Positions 24,102-32,075 of a stretch of 62,128 bases of DNA are shown one piece after another (positions within the stretch are counted from its first letter, which is position 1; every line of letters starts with the position of its first letter). Origin of the DNA: Dehalococcoidales bacterium (GTDB lineage Bacteria; Chloroflexota; Dehalococcoidia; Dehalococcoidales; UBA3254); contig JAFGOB010000012.1 in the NCBI GenBank assembly GCA_016926695.1, positions 1-62,128 of the forward strand. The letters run 5' to 3'. Both the position numbers and the translations under genes were made by a program. The notes below the pieces were generated by a model that searched no databases, was not told the DNA's origin, and saw nothing but the letters and a program-made list of their open reading frames with translations.

Positions 24102-24570
24102 AACGGAGAAAGAATACGGGTGGATACCCGGGCGGGAGAATTCAGCGGGGGCGATAGTCTTCCGGAACGAGTCCGGACGCCTGCTGTATCTGGTCCTGCA
24201 TTACGAAGAGGGGCACTGGGGTGCTCCCAAGGGACATAGAGAGGACGATGAGAGCCCCGGGGAGACGGCCAGACGGGAAATCCGCGAGGAAACAGGACTG
24301 GAGCAGGTCCGTATTAAAGAGGGGTTCTGCGAGCAGATATCGTACTCGTTCCAGGGCTCTGACGGCACAGTCCGCAAGTCCGTGATCTATTTTCTGGCGG
24401 AGACCGGCTTCAGCGCCGTCCGGCTTTCCGCGGAACACGTTGATTTCTGCTGGATGCCGCTCGAAGAGGCCCTGGAGAGAATCACCTATGCTGACGAAAA
24501 GGCGGTACTGCAAAAGGCCGCCGGCTATTTAGCCGCCGGCGGCCTGAGAGAGCGTGGATCTGAGTCCTGA
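24076..24570 (+). CDS. NUDIX hydrolase
   Basis: A NUDIX protein of about 155-164 residues. The NUDIX box fits fully: G-H-R-E-D-D-E, seven residues, then R-E-I-R-E-E-T-G-L; the glutamates bind Mg2+ for pyrophosphate cleavage. Its short bis(5'-nucleosyl)-tetraphosphatase-like pattern (W-G-A-P-K-G-H) suggests a diadenosine-polyphosphate or nucleotide substrate. The start is unclear. TTG 24076 overlaps the transporter gene by 26 bases and lacks a good site, while AAGGAG at 24089-24094 points 8 nt ahead to an ACG codon (24103) where no standard start exists. Confidence 0.85.
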   Translation: MTAIQGATKTEKEYGWIPGRENSAGAIVFRNESGRLLYLVLHYEEGHWGAPKGHREDDESPGETARREIREETGLEQVRIKEGFCEQISYSFQGSDGTVRKSVIYFLAETGFSAVRLSAEHVDFCWMPLEEALERITYADEKAVLQKAAGYLAAGGLRERGSES

Positions 24571-24651
24571 GAGGCCGCCCTCGGCTGCCCGTCTTCTTGT
24601 CATAATACCCGGTTTATTGATATACTATAGAGTTGTTTGTCAGGTACCGAT

Positions 24652-26109
24652 ATGGAATATGAAACGATAATAGGTCTTGAAGTGCATGCCCAGTTGTTGA
24701 CACGCAGCAAGATGTACTGCCGCTGTTCGTCGGACTATGCCAGCGCGCCGCCCAACACCCACGTCTGCCCGGTGTGCATGGGTATGCCCGGCGTGCTGCC
24801 TACCCTGAACAGGCAGGCCATCGAGTACGTTATGATGACAGCCCTGGCCCTCAACTGCGGCATTTCAGCCTACTCGAAATTCGATCGTAAAAATTATCCC
24901 TATCCCGATCTGATGAAGGGCTACCAGATTTCACAGTATGATGCGCCCATCGGGAACAGGGGCTGGATGAATATCGAGGCGGACGGAGTCAAAAAGAAAG
25001 CAGGCATCACGCGGGTACACCTGGAAGAAGATGTGGCCAAGATGATCCACCACGGGACGGAGAGGGGCGGAGGCTACAGCCTGGTTGACGTTAACCGGGC
25101 GGGAGTGCCGCTTATGGAGATCGTGGGAGAGCCGGACCTGCGTTCACCGGAAGAGGCCAGGCAGTATCTGATCAAGCTGCGCAGTATTTTGCAGTACCTG
25201 GGAGTATCCACTGGCAACATGGAGGAAGGGAGTTTCCGCTGCGATGCCAATATCAGCATCCGCCCGCTTCACAGCCAGGAGTTAATGCCCAAGGTTGAGG
25301 TGAAAAATATGAACAGCTTCCGCGCCGTAGCGCGGGCGCTGGAGTATGAAGCCAAAAGGCAGAGAGTGCTGGTTGAAGAAGGCGGGGTACCGGAGCAGGA
25401 GACCCGGGGATGGGTGGAAGAAGAGGGTAGAACAGTCTCCCAGCGCAGCAAGGAACATGCTCACGATTACCGCTACTTCCCGGAGCCCGACCTGCCCCCG
25501 CTTAATATCGAGCCTGCCTGGGTGGAAAAGATGCGGGCGCTTTTACCGGAATTGCCGGAAGCACGGCGGGACCGTTTCATGTCCCAGTACGGGCTTCCGC
25601 TGTACGATGCCAATTTGCTGACCGAGACCAGGGCTATGGCTGAGTATTATGAAAGATGTTTTACAGTAGGGGATGCTTCCCCGGTCAGGGCCAAGGCCAT
25701 CAGCAACTGGATGCTGGGTGAATTCACGCACCTGCTCAATGCCACCGGCAGCGAGATCGCTTCCGCCAGGGTCGAGCCCGGCGAGCTAAGCGGACTGATC
25801 GACGCTTTGCAGAAAGGCAGTATTAACAATACCAGCGCCAAAACGGTCTTCGAGGAGATGTTCAGGACCGGTAAAAGCGCTTCAGAGATAATAAAACAGC
25901 AGGGTTTGAGCCAGATAACCGATTCACGTGAAATAGAGGCGGCCGTCGAACGGGTTATCGCGGACAATCCCCAGCCGGCGGCGGACTACAGGGTGGGGAA
26001 GACCCAGGCTATGAAATTCCTGGTAGGCCAGGTTATGAAAGCTACCCGCGGCCGTGCCAATGCAACGCAGGCGCAGGAGCTTCTGGTAAAAAAGATCGAG
26101 GGGAATTAA
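24652..26109 (+). CDS. gatB: Aspartyl/glutamyl-tRNA amidotransferase subunit B
   Basis: A 485-residue GatB. It opens with Y-E-T-I-I-G-L-E-V-H-A-Q-L and has C-R-C and C-P-V-C zinc ligands in the first 50 residues. The kinase-like domain contains H-L-E-E-D and D-x-N-R-A-G-x-P-L, and the tail is helical with a YqeY-like domain. GatCAB converts mischarged Glu-tRNAGln or Asp-tRNAAsn to the correct aminoacyl-tRNA. gatA and gatC are not in the window. The ORF extends 5 codons upstream to TTG 24637; ATG 24652 fits the family better. A TATACT at 24621-24626 suggests a short leader. Confidence 0.96.
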   Translation: MEYETIIGLEVHAQLLTRSKMYCRCSSDYASAPPNTHVCPVCMGMPGVLPTLNRQAIEYVMMTALALNCGISAYSKFDRKNYPYPDLMKGYQISQYDAPIGNRGWMNIEADGVKKKAGITRVHLEEDVAKMIHHGTERGGGYSLVDVNRAGVPLMEIVGEPDLRSPEEARQYLIKLRSILQYLGVSTGNMEEGSFRCDANISIRPLHSQELMPKVEVKNMNSFRAVARALEYEAKRQRVLVEEGGVPEQETRGWVEEEGRTVSQRSKEHAHDYRYFPEPDLPPLNIEPAWVEKMRALLPELPEARRDRFMSQYGLPLYDANLLTETRAMAEYYERCFTVGDASPVRAKAISNWMLGEFTHLLNATGSEIASARVEPGELSGLIDALQKGSINNTSAKTVFEEMFRTGKSASEIIKQQGLSQITDSREIEAAVERVIADNPQPAADYRVGKTQAMKFLVGQVMKATRGRANATQAQELLVKKIEGN

Positions 26110-26112
26110 CAA

Positions 26113-26331
26113 ATGTCATTGTATTTCAGTATTGCCATTATCATCATATCGATAGGACTGGTACTGACGATCCTCTTCCAGGTCAAGGGAGGAGGCCTCG
26201 GCGGAATATTCGGTCAGGCCGATACGGTCTATCGCACCAAACGGGGTGTGGAGAAAACCCTCTTTCAGCTTACCATTGTCCTGGCGGTCCTGTTTATCAT
26301 TATCTCCATGGTGGCCTTAAGGGTATCCTGA
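26113..26331 (+). CDS. secG: Preprotein translocase subunit SecG
   Basis: A 72-residue SecG with two membrane segments (about 3-22 and 51-70) separated by the conserved glycine-rich loop K-G-G-G-L-G-G-I-F-G. It supports SecYE-A protein export. It begins 3 bases after gatB, with GAGGGGAA as ribosome-binding site overlapping the gatB end, so the two are co-transcribed. Confidence 0.93.
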   Translation: MSLYFSIAIIIISIGLVLTILFQVKGGGLGGIFGQADTVYRTKRGVEKTLFQLTIVLAVLFIIISMVALRVS

Positions 26332-26646
26332 GCAGCGGTTGTCCACGGTCCGGAAACTCCGCTGTTTTTGAGGTAATGGAGTTATACCGTTGTCCCCTTC
26401 TATCTGTTAGAAGGGGATTAACGTTTTAGTGCAAACTTACTAATCTTATAATAATATGGAGTATTATAGGACTCCGCCTGGGTCGCCTGCCGGTGCGCCG
26501 GACATCCTCCGCAAGTTAAAAAGGAGACCTGAGCCTGCTCGGCTGAGGCTCAACCAGGCTTCGTCCAGACTATTTTAAAACGATTAGTAAAAGAAACTAA
26601 AGAAAATGAGTCAAATACTGCTATCAGGGAAGTGCTGCGGGGGAAT
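26332..26646. other. Non-coding spacer with hairpins
   Basis: CCCCTTCT (26394-26401)/AGAAGGGG (26409-26416) is an 8-bp hairpin that may end the gatB-secG transcript, though the U-tract is poor. TGAGCCT (26530-26536)/AGGCTCA (26546-26552) is a second hairpin. No gene. Confidence 0.5.
26394..26416 (+). terminator. Possible terminator after secG
   Basis: Eight-base stem CCCCTTCT/AGAAGGGG with a 7-nt loop, followed by attaacgtttt. Confidence 0.4.
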
Positions 26647-27279
26647 ATGGATACGGTATTTATCGTCATAGCTCTGGTGCTGGCCTACCTCATCGGGTCT
26701 TTCCCATCGGCTTTCATCGTGGGAAGACTATGCCGGGGAATGGATATACGCAAGGTCGGCAGCCGCAATATGGGGGCCATGAACACCTTCTACAGCGTGG
26801 GGTTCTGGTGGGGCATACTGGTCCTGTTTCTGGATATCGGTAAAGGGGCCCTGGCTGTAGCGGCGGCCTGGCAGCTTACCCATTCATACTACATCCAGAT
26901 GGCTGCCGGACTGGCGGCTGTGCTGGGACATAATTTCCCGGTGTTTCTCAAGTTCAAGGGGGGAAAAGGCGGGGCCAGTTGCATCGGCATCCTGGTCTAT
27001 CTCATGCCCTGGGGTATTCCCATCTACCCGGCTGTTTTCGGCCTTTCCATGTTGATAACCCGTTTTCCCACCCTGAGCTACAGCCTGGCGTTTCTCTGTT
27101 TCCCCTTCATAGCCGCCTTCCTCTACCCGGAACATAAGATTGAATATATCGTGTTTTCGATCATACTGCTGCTTATCCCGCTGCTGCGCTATATTCCCCG
27201 CATCAGGGAAATGCACGGGCGTTCGGGTGGAAGCTGGAAACATGTGGCGGTGAGGAAAAACCTCAAGGACAGGCTTTAA
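26647..27279 (+). CDS. plsY: Acyl-phosphate:glycerol-3-phosphate acyltransferase
   Basis: A 210-residue membrane enzyme that starts phospholipid synthesis by acylating glycerol 3-phosphate from acyl-phosphate. PlsY motifs are G-S-F-P-S-A-F-I-V-G-R (motif 1), G-S-R-N-M-G-A-M-N (motif 1/2, Ala where Thr is usual), G-H-N-F-P-V-F-L-K-F-K-G-G-K-G (motif 2) and a C-terminal basic tail. Five membrane segments are visible. ATG 26647 sits just after GCGGGGG; a TTG at 26632 is less likely. Confidence 0.93.
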   Translation: MDTVFIVIALVLAYLIGSFPSAFIVGRLCRGMDIRKVGSRNMGAMNTFYSVGFWWGILVLFLDIGKGALAVAAAWQLTHSYYIQMAAGLAAVLGHNFPVFLKFKGGKGGASCIGILVYLMPWGIPIYPAVFGLSMLITRFPTLSYSLAFLCFPFIAAFLYPEHKIEYIVFSIILLLIPLLRYIPRIREMHGRSGGSWKHVAVRKNLKDRL

Positions 27280-27729
27280 CTACGGCTTTGTGTCCATTTC
27301 CTCCAGGATTTTCACGGCATCCCGCACGAATCCGGGACAGAGAGTAAAAGAAAAGCCCTTTTCCTTTGATGCCGCCTGTCCTTCGGGTGTGCTGAGGTCG
27401 CATCCCAGCAGGTCTTTGCAATCGGTAGATCCGCGGACAGCCATGAACCGGTGGTTGAAATCCCTGACCAGAGCGTAGACCCTGTCTTTGACTTCCCGGG
27501 CGTTTTCCACATTCTGTTTTTCCTGCTTCAGACCGATTACCATATAAGCCCCGGTCACCGCGCCGCAGGTCTTTCCAGTCCGTCCCATGCCTCCGCCGAA
27601 ACCAAGGGCTATTTTAAGTGCCTGTTCTTTATCCATCCCCAGTTCCCCGCTGAAAGCCGTTAAAACGGACTGTGCGCAGTTCATTCTTCCGGCGGCTATA
27701 TTCTCCGCGGCGGAATCCGCTCTGTTCAT
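27280..27729 (-). CDS. C_GCAxxG_C_C family redox protein (cysteine form)
   Basis: A 149-residue protein of PF09719. The motif cysteines are C18 (M-N-C-A-Q-S), C55 (K-T-C-G-A-V-T-G), the pair in T-D-C-K-D-L-L-G-C-D and a late C-P-G. The family is predicted to be redox-active; partners are unknown. ATG 27729 follows AAGGAG; the open frame reaches a farther upstream start, 13 codons earlier, that lacks a site. The gene converges on plsY with no gap. It is the intact cysteine reference for the UGA-bearing paralogue at 8860-9684. Confidence 0.9.
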   Translation of the reverse strand: MNRADSAAENIAAGRMNCAQSVLTAFSGELGMDKEQALKIALGFGGGMGRTGKTCGAVTGAYMVIGLKQEKQNVENAREVKDRVYALVRDFNHRFMAVRGSTDCKDLLGCDLSTPEGQAASKEKGFSFTLCPGFVRDAVKILEEMDTKP

Positions 27730-27853
27730 GTTTTTTCTCCTTGTGGATTTAAAAGTATTGTATTCCATTTGGTAACAGAAAATAAAATCACCGGAGTTGT
27801 TTGAAATTTTTAATATTTCGTCTGAAAATCTTTGTTTTAATTGAAACTCCCTA

Positions 27854-27881
27854 TTGACAAAATTGATTTTTATAGTATAAT
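27854..27881 (+). promoter_or_regulatory. Promoter of the DUF2089 operon
   Basis: TTGACA (27854-27859) and TATAAT (27876-27881), 16-bp spacer, in very AT-rich DNA. An imperfect inverted repeat lies between it and the start codon. Confidence 0.7.
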
Positions 27882-27887
27882 ATAATT

Positions 27888-27927
27888 AAATAAATTAATA
27901 AGAGACTTAATTAAATTAATTTATTAG
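27888..27927. promoter_or_regulatory. AT-rich imperfect inverted repeat, possible operator
   Basis: AATAAATTAATAAG and CTTAATTAAATTAATTTATT are near-complementary arms around AGA, directly downstream of the -10 box. This is a natural site for autoregulation by the DUF2089 protein. Confidence 0.4.
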
Positions 27928-27949
27928 CAATATAAGTGAGGACGGGAAA

Positions 27950-28312
27950 ATGTCTCAGGACTGGCATGAACTGACAAAGTTAACGGGGAATTCTCCCATG
28001 GTCGTTGAAAGGGTACGGCTGACGGACAAGGATATCCGCATAGAGGGGGAGTTTGAGCTTCCTCCCCTGGCCAGGCTTTCAGCCGAGGACCAGGTCTTTG
28101 TGATGGCTTTTATCCGCAGCGACGGTTCAATCAAGGAGCTGGAACGGGTCTTCGGGATCAGCTATCCAACGGTAAAGAGCCGGCTGGCCCGCATCACGGC
28201 CCGCTTCGAGTTCGCAGAGATCTCAACCTCGTCACCCCGGGATGAGATCATCGAGAAACTGGAGAGGGGTGAAATAACGGCTGCTGAAGCGATAGAGAGG
28301 TTAGCGCAATGA
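27950..28312 (+). CDS. DUF2089-family putative transcriptional regulator
   Basis: A 120-residue protein. Residues about 40-85 form a sigma-70-region-4-like HTH (R-L-S-A-E-D-Q-V-F-V-M-A-F ... G-I-S-Y-P-T-V-K-S-R-L), typical of DUF2089. The tail (E-I-I-E-K-L-E-R-G-E-I-T-A-A-E-A) is a short SHOCT-like motif. The N-terminal zinc ribbon seen in some members is absent. GAGG lies 8 nt before ATG. Its stop overlaps the next start as ATGA. It probably controls its own operon, whose third protein shares the SHOCT-like motif. Confidence 0.85.
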   Translation: MSQDWHELTKLTGNSPMVVERVRLTDKDIRIEGEFELPPLARLSAEDQVFVMAFIRSDGSIKELERVFGISYPTVKSRLARITARFEFAEISTSSPRDEIIEKLERGEITAAEAIERLAQ

Positions 28313-28587
28313 ATATTCCTCCATGTTTGATGAGACTGAAAATCATTAATTCCGAACATCATATCAACCTGTGGCTGCCGCTTTTCCTGGCGTGGATTAT
28401 CCTGGGAGCACTGGCACTGGTCCTGTCACCTCTGGTCGCCGTGCTGGTGGTGGTGCTCTGGCCTTTGGGCTGGGGTGAATTCCTGCTCCTGCTGGGACCG
28501 TACGTATACAAATGCGTGTGCAGCACCAGGGGTCTTTCGGTTAATGTAAATAACAGGTCGGAAGTAGTCCGTATATATTTTGTTTAA
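28309..28587 (+). CDS. Small membrane protein in DUF2089 operon
   Basis: A 92-residue protein with one long or two short hydrophobic segments (about 22-62). I recognise no domain. It overlaps the regulator by 4 bases (ATGA), and the SHOCT-like gene follows after 24 bases, so all three are one operon. The layout of soluble regulator, membrane protein and SHOCT/YvlB-like protein resembles envelope-stress sensing operons. Confidence 0.75.
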   Translation: MNIPPCLMRLKIINSEHHINLWLPLFLAWIILGALALVLSPLVAVLVVVLWPLGWGEFLLLLGPYVYKCVCSTRGLSVNVNNRSEVVRIYFV

Positions 28588-28611
28588 AATAATTGCCTTA
28601 AGGAGGCTGAA

Positions 28612-29037
28612 ATGAGTGACGCACATAGAAAAATACTGGAAATGCTGGCCGAAAAAAAGATCAGCGTAGAAGAGGCTGAAAGGCTGATTTCGCTGATCCC
28701 GGCGGAATCCGGACGCGAGGAGGTAAAGGAAGTGAAAAAACCGGCTAAATATCTACGGATCTCGATAAAACCGACCGGCAACAGCGCCGAACCGGATGAG
28801 ACGGGGACGGTGAACATCCGCGTGCCTGTTACGCTGATGAGGGCGGGCATAAGACTGGCCTCTATTATTCCTCCCAATGCCTATAACCGCATGGACGAGA
28901 CCCTTAAAGAAAAGGGGATAGACTTCGATATGCGCCATATCACGCCGGAAAATATCGACGAGCTTATCACGGCCCTGAACGATCTCGAAGTGGATATCCA
29001 GGACAAAAAACAGACGGTACATATCTACGCGGAGTGA
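28612..29037 (+). CDS. SHOCT-like / YvlB-type protein
   Basis: A 141-residue soluble protein. Residues 5-30 (K-I-L-E-M-L-A-E-K-K-I-S-V-E-E-A-E-R-L) form the SHOCT-like motif found at the N-terminus of YvlB/DUF4097 proteins; the rest is a beta-rich region with V-N-I-R-V-P. A strong AAGGAGG precedes ATG 28612. It ends the operon and is followed by a 19-bp hairpin. Function is unknown; oligomer-forming partner of the membrane protein is a guess. Confidence 0.8.
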   Translation: MSDAHRKILEMLAEKKISVEEAERLISLIPAESGREEVKEVKKPAKYLRISIKPTGNSAEPDETGTVNIRVPVTLMRAGIRLASIIPPNAYNRMDETLKEKGIDFDMRHITPENIDELITALNDLEVDIQDKKQTVHIYAE

Positions 29038-29053
29038 AACAGGTACTTTCACC

Positions 29054-29097
29054 GCAGCCGGGCATACGGAAAAATGAGTTTTCGTGTGCCCGGCTGC
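29054..29097. terminator. 19-bp hairpin after DUF2089 operon
   Basis: Bases 29054-29072 pair with 29079-29097 over 19 bp, with G-T pairs only at two positions and a 6-nt loop (aatgag). The arms begin GCAGCCGGGCA and end TGCCCGGCTGC. The inner A4/T4 would give a symmetric bidirectional structure, but no U-tract follows. Confidence 0.7.
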
Positions 29098-29128
29098 CGG
29101 ACTGAAATCCCGGTCGGGAGTACTCAGC

Positions 29129-30025
29129 ATGAATAACAGGAACACGGGCAGAACTGAGACAAAATCTTCAAGGACAGCCGGTTTCACCTGTTTGTCCAGG
29201 GCAGCCTCGTACGTGGATAAAAGAGAGTGCTACTCTGGACCGGACAGCATCGCTTATAGGCTGATCCCACTGTTTTTCAAGCTGCTGCTGAAATCCAAGT
29301 GGCTGTTCATGGTCTTCAGATGGCGTTTTTTCCCCAACGGCATATATGAATATGTTATAGCGCGGACCAGGTATTTCGATGCGGTGTTCGTTGAAGCCCT
29401 GGAAAACAGCTTCGACCAGATAGTGATTTTCGGGGCCGGGTTTGACAGCCGGACCCTGCGTTTCAATAGTTTGAATAAAGGCACGCGCGTATTTGAGCTT
29501 GACGCCCCGGCCACCCAGAGGGATAAAGTGAAGGTATACCTGGCTAAAAAACTGGTTTGCCCGGAAAACCTTGTCTTTGTACCGCTTGATTTCAACAGGG
29601 AGAGCCTGCCGGAGAAAATCGCTCAGGCCGGATTTGCTCCGGGCAGAAAAACCCTCTTCCTGTTAGAGGGTATAACGATGTACCTGTCAAAAGAGGCCGT
29701 GGAAAATACCTTCCGTTTCATCTCGGAGGCCGCCAGCTCAGGCAGCCTGGTAGTTTTTGACTACATACATGCCGCTGTACTTCGCAGGGAGCACGGGTAT
29801 TATGGCGAACGGAAGATCTATGATACGGTGGCCCGGGTGGGTGAGGAATGGACGTTTGCCTTCGATGAAAGCGAGATTGATCGCTTCCTGGAGAAATACG
29901 GATTTCGTGAAAGGGACCACAGCCGCACACCTGAGCTGGAAGATAAATATTTCAGGAATTCACAGGGTTCCATAGTGTGCAGGATAAACGGCACCCACGC
30001 CATTGTCACGGGAATCAAGGTCTGA
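29129..30025 (+). CDS. Class I SAM-dependent methyltransferase, LCM-like (TIGR00027 type)
   Basis: A 298-residue protein of the leucine carboxyl methyltransferase-like group. It has I-F-G-A-G-F-D-S-R-T-L-R-F (SAM-binding G-x-G), V-F-E-L-D-A-P (acidic ribose ligand), and L-L-E-G-I-T-M-Y-L. Bacterial members act on polyketides or small acids, or are uncharacterised. The frame is open to 29084, but ATG 29129 has GGGAG at suitable spacing and avoids the hairpin at 29054-29097. A repeat tail follows the stop. Confidence 0.85.
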   Translation: MNNRNTGRTETKSSRTAGFTCLSRAASYVDKRECYSGPDSIAYRLIPLFFKLLLKSKWLFMVFRWRFFPNGIYEYVIARTRYFDAVFVEALENSFDQIVIFGAGFDSRTLRFNSLNKGTRVFELDAPATQRDKVKVYLAKKLVCPENLVFVPLDFNRESLPEKIAQAGFAPGRKTLFLLEGITMYLSKEAVENTFRFISEAASSGSLVVFDYIHAAVLRREHGYYGERKIYDTVARVGEEWTFAFDESEIDRFLEKYGFRERDHSRTPELEDKYFRNSQGSIVCRINGTHAIVTGIKV

Positions 30026-30033
30026 AGCTGGAG

Positions 30034-30060
30034 AAGGAGAAGGTCAGGATGAGGGTGTTC
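30034..30060. repeat. aaggtcaggatgaggg repeat tail
   Basis: The sequence gaaggtcaggatgagggtg after the methyltransferase stop matches the tail at 5329-5343 and the complement at 51861-51876. Member of the dispersed repeat family. Confidence 0.5.
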
Positions 30061-30068
30061 CAATAACC

Positions 30069-30950
30069 TTATCTCTCGTCTCTCGATTTCTGGTTATCTA
30101 CCGCCGGATTCAGCGGTCCCTCTGAACCAGTCCCGTCGGTTCCGGTACTACCGGCGCCGGCAGTACCGTCATCCTCTTCCTTCTTCCACCTGACTTTCAT
30201 GATGATTATAGGAATGGTGATGGCCAGGATAACCACCGCGATGAATTGCGCCTGGTGCAGGCCGAATAGGAAAGGCGTGCCGGTGCGGATGAAATCGATC
30301 CCCAGACGCCAGGCGGCATAGAAGGAGTAATAGACGGCGAAAAGCGCCCCCTCCGGTTTGAGCCGGTCTTTCAGCGCCAGCAGTATACCGAAAACGGCCA
30401 GGTCGTAAAAAAGCTCGAATATCTGGGTAGGGAGTACAGGAACCCCCAGTGGAGCGTAGGAGTTGGGATGCTGCCATATGACAGCCAGGCATGAATGGGA
30501 TTCTATACCGTAGCAGCAGCCGTTGAAGGTACAGCCGATCCTGCCGATGGCCTGGGACAGGATAATGCCGGGCGCTATCATGTCTCCGAAGGCCAGGAAG
30601 GGAAACTGCCGGCTGATCCTGCTATAGACCCAGATCCCGATGGTCGCCCCCAGCACCGCACCCCAGATGGTCAGGCCGTCTCCGCTGAATATCCGGCCCG
30701 GATAATGCAGGTAGAAATCGAACTGGTCGATTACATGCAGGACCTTGGAAAAGACCATACCCGATAGAATGCCTATCACCGCTACAGTGAAGATGTTGTC
30801 CTGGTTGAGTATTTTTTGGGTCCTGTTTTGCCAGGCCACCCAGGATACCACGGTTATTACGCCGAGAGCAACCATCAGGCCGTACCAGCTCAAAGCTACC
30901 GGTCCGATTTGCACAATTACCGGATTGACATTTATATAAAAGACATTCAT
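30069..30950 (-). CDS. lgt: Prolipoprotein diacylglyceryl transferase
   Basis: A 293-residue Lgt with about seven membrane segments. It attaches diacylglycerol to the lipobox cysteine of prelipoproteins. The family signature appears as A-I-G-R-I-G-C-T-F-N-G-C-C-Y-G, and the C-terminal segment has T-Q-I-F-E-L and R-x-G-x-D-F-I-R. A charged, Gly/Thr-rich tail of about 40 residues extends past the usual end. The ABC substrate-binding protein at 41710-43395 is an obvious client. It follows ftsY by 43 bases in the same direction. Confidence 0.93.
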   Translation of the reverse strand: MNVFYINVNPVIVQIGPVALSWYGLMVALGVITVVSWVAWQNRTQKILNQDNIFTVAVIGILSGMVFSKVLHVIDQFDFYLHYPGRIFSGDGLTIWGAVLGATIGIWVYSRISRQFPFLAFGDMIAPGIILSQAIGRIGCTFNGCCYGIESHSCLAVIWQHPNSYAPLGVPVLPTQIFELFYDLAVFGILLALKDRLKPEGALFAVYYSFYAAWRLGIDFIRTGTPFLFGLHQAQFIAVVILAITIPIIIMKVRWKKEEDDGTAGAGSTGTDGTGSEGPLNPAVDNQKSRDER

Positions 30951-30993
30951 CTGATTTCAACCGCCTGTACGCATCTTAATTGGTTAAATGGAC

Positions 30994-31896
30994 TCATCCG
31001 CTGAGGGCATCCACGAAGGACTGGGGATCAAAGGCCGCCATGTCCTCGCAGTGTTCGCCCACGCCGATATACTGCACGGGGATCTTCAACTGGTCGCAAA
31101 TTGCCAGCGCGATGCCGCCCCTGGCTGTGCCGTCCAGCTTGGCCAGGAAGATTCCGGTGACCCCGGCGGCCTCGGTGAAAGACCTGGCCTGGACCAGTCC
31201 GTTCTGGCCGGTAGTTGCATCCAGCACCAGGAGGACCTCATGAGGCGCGGTGGGGTCGGTCTTGGCGGCGACTTTTTTGATTTTTTTCAGCTCCTCCATG
31301 AGGTTGAACTTGGTATGCAGCCTTCCGGCGGTGTCGATAATCAGGACCTGTGTATTCCGGCTTTTGGCGGCTGCCATGGCATCGAAGACCACCGCCCCGG
31401 GATCGGCCCCCGGCTGGTGGGCTACGATCTCCACGCCGATGCGCTCGGCCCAGGTCATGAGCTGGTCAATAGCCGCCGCCCTGAAGGTGTCCGCCGCCGC
31501 CAGAATGACCGATTGACCCTTGTTTTTGGCCTCAAAGGCCAGTTTCGCGATGGAAGTGGTCTTTCCGGAACCATTTACTCCTATAACCAGGGTTACCCTG
31601 GGCGGCGAAGCCGCCGGCGCATCGTTCGGAGGCAGGCTGAGTATTTTGACCATCTCTTTTTTAAGGGCGTCTTTGACCTGGCCTCCTTCCCTGAGTTTTT
31701 CCTCCTTGACCCGCTGTTTCGTCCCGGCGATCAGCTTTTCGGTGGTCTCCAGTCCTACATCCGCTGAAATCAGTACTTCCTCCAGTTCATCCCAGAGGGA
31801 CTCGTCGAAAGTAGGGCGGTCGAAAAGGTGCATGGCTTTGGAAAACCAGCTATCTTTAGTGGGCTGAAGCGCCTTTTTAAACAGGTTTTTGAACAA
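30994..31896 (-). CDS. ftsY: Signal recognition particle receptor FtsY
   Basis: A 300-residue SRP GTPase without the long acidic A domain. The NG domain shows [15 protein letters not shown] (G1), the D-T-F-R-A-A insertion-box start, D-T-A-G-R-L-H (G3), [10 protein letters not shown] with K-L-D in place of T-K-x-D (A-K-L-D) and the closing G-V-G-E. It docks ribosome-SRP complexes at SecYEG. TTG 31896 follows AAAGGAG at 8 nt. Confidence 0.96.
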   Translation of the reverse strand: MFKNLFKKALQPTKDSWFSKAMHLFDRPTFDESLWDELEEVLISADVGLETTEKLIAGTKQRVKEEKLREGGQVKDALKKEMVKILSLPPNDAPAASPPRVTLVIGVNGSGKTTSIAKLAFEAKNKGQSVILAAADTFRAAAIDQLMTWAERIGVEIVAHQPGADPGAVVFDAMAAAKSRNTQVLIIDTAGRLHTKFNLMEELKKIKKVAAKTDPTAPHEVLLVLDATTGQNGLVQARSFTEAAGVTGIFLAKLDGTARGGIALAICDQLKIPVQYIGVGEHCEDMAAFDPQSFVDALSG

Positions 31897-32026
31897 TTGT
31901 CAGGCTCCTTTTGTTGAATTTCCCCGGTTAAAAGCCGGAAATATTAACATTTCCTTAAAATTTATGCTGTATATTTAATAATGTGCGGGTAAGCAGAAAG
32001 CGAATTTTTTCATTTGGATCTCCTGG

Positions 32027-32059
32027 AATCAGCCCGGCCTTCAGCAAGCCGGGCTGATT
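32027..32059. terminator. 12-bp hairpin downstream of helicase gene
   Basis: AATCAGCCCGGC (32027-32038) is the exact reverse complement of GCCGGGCTGATT (32048-32059). It lies 17 bases past the helicase stop on the minus strand. There is no long U-tract. A similar AATCAG-flanked hairpin is at 36510-36545. Confidence 0.6.
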
Positions 32060-32075
32060 CGATTTAACGACCCTT

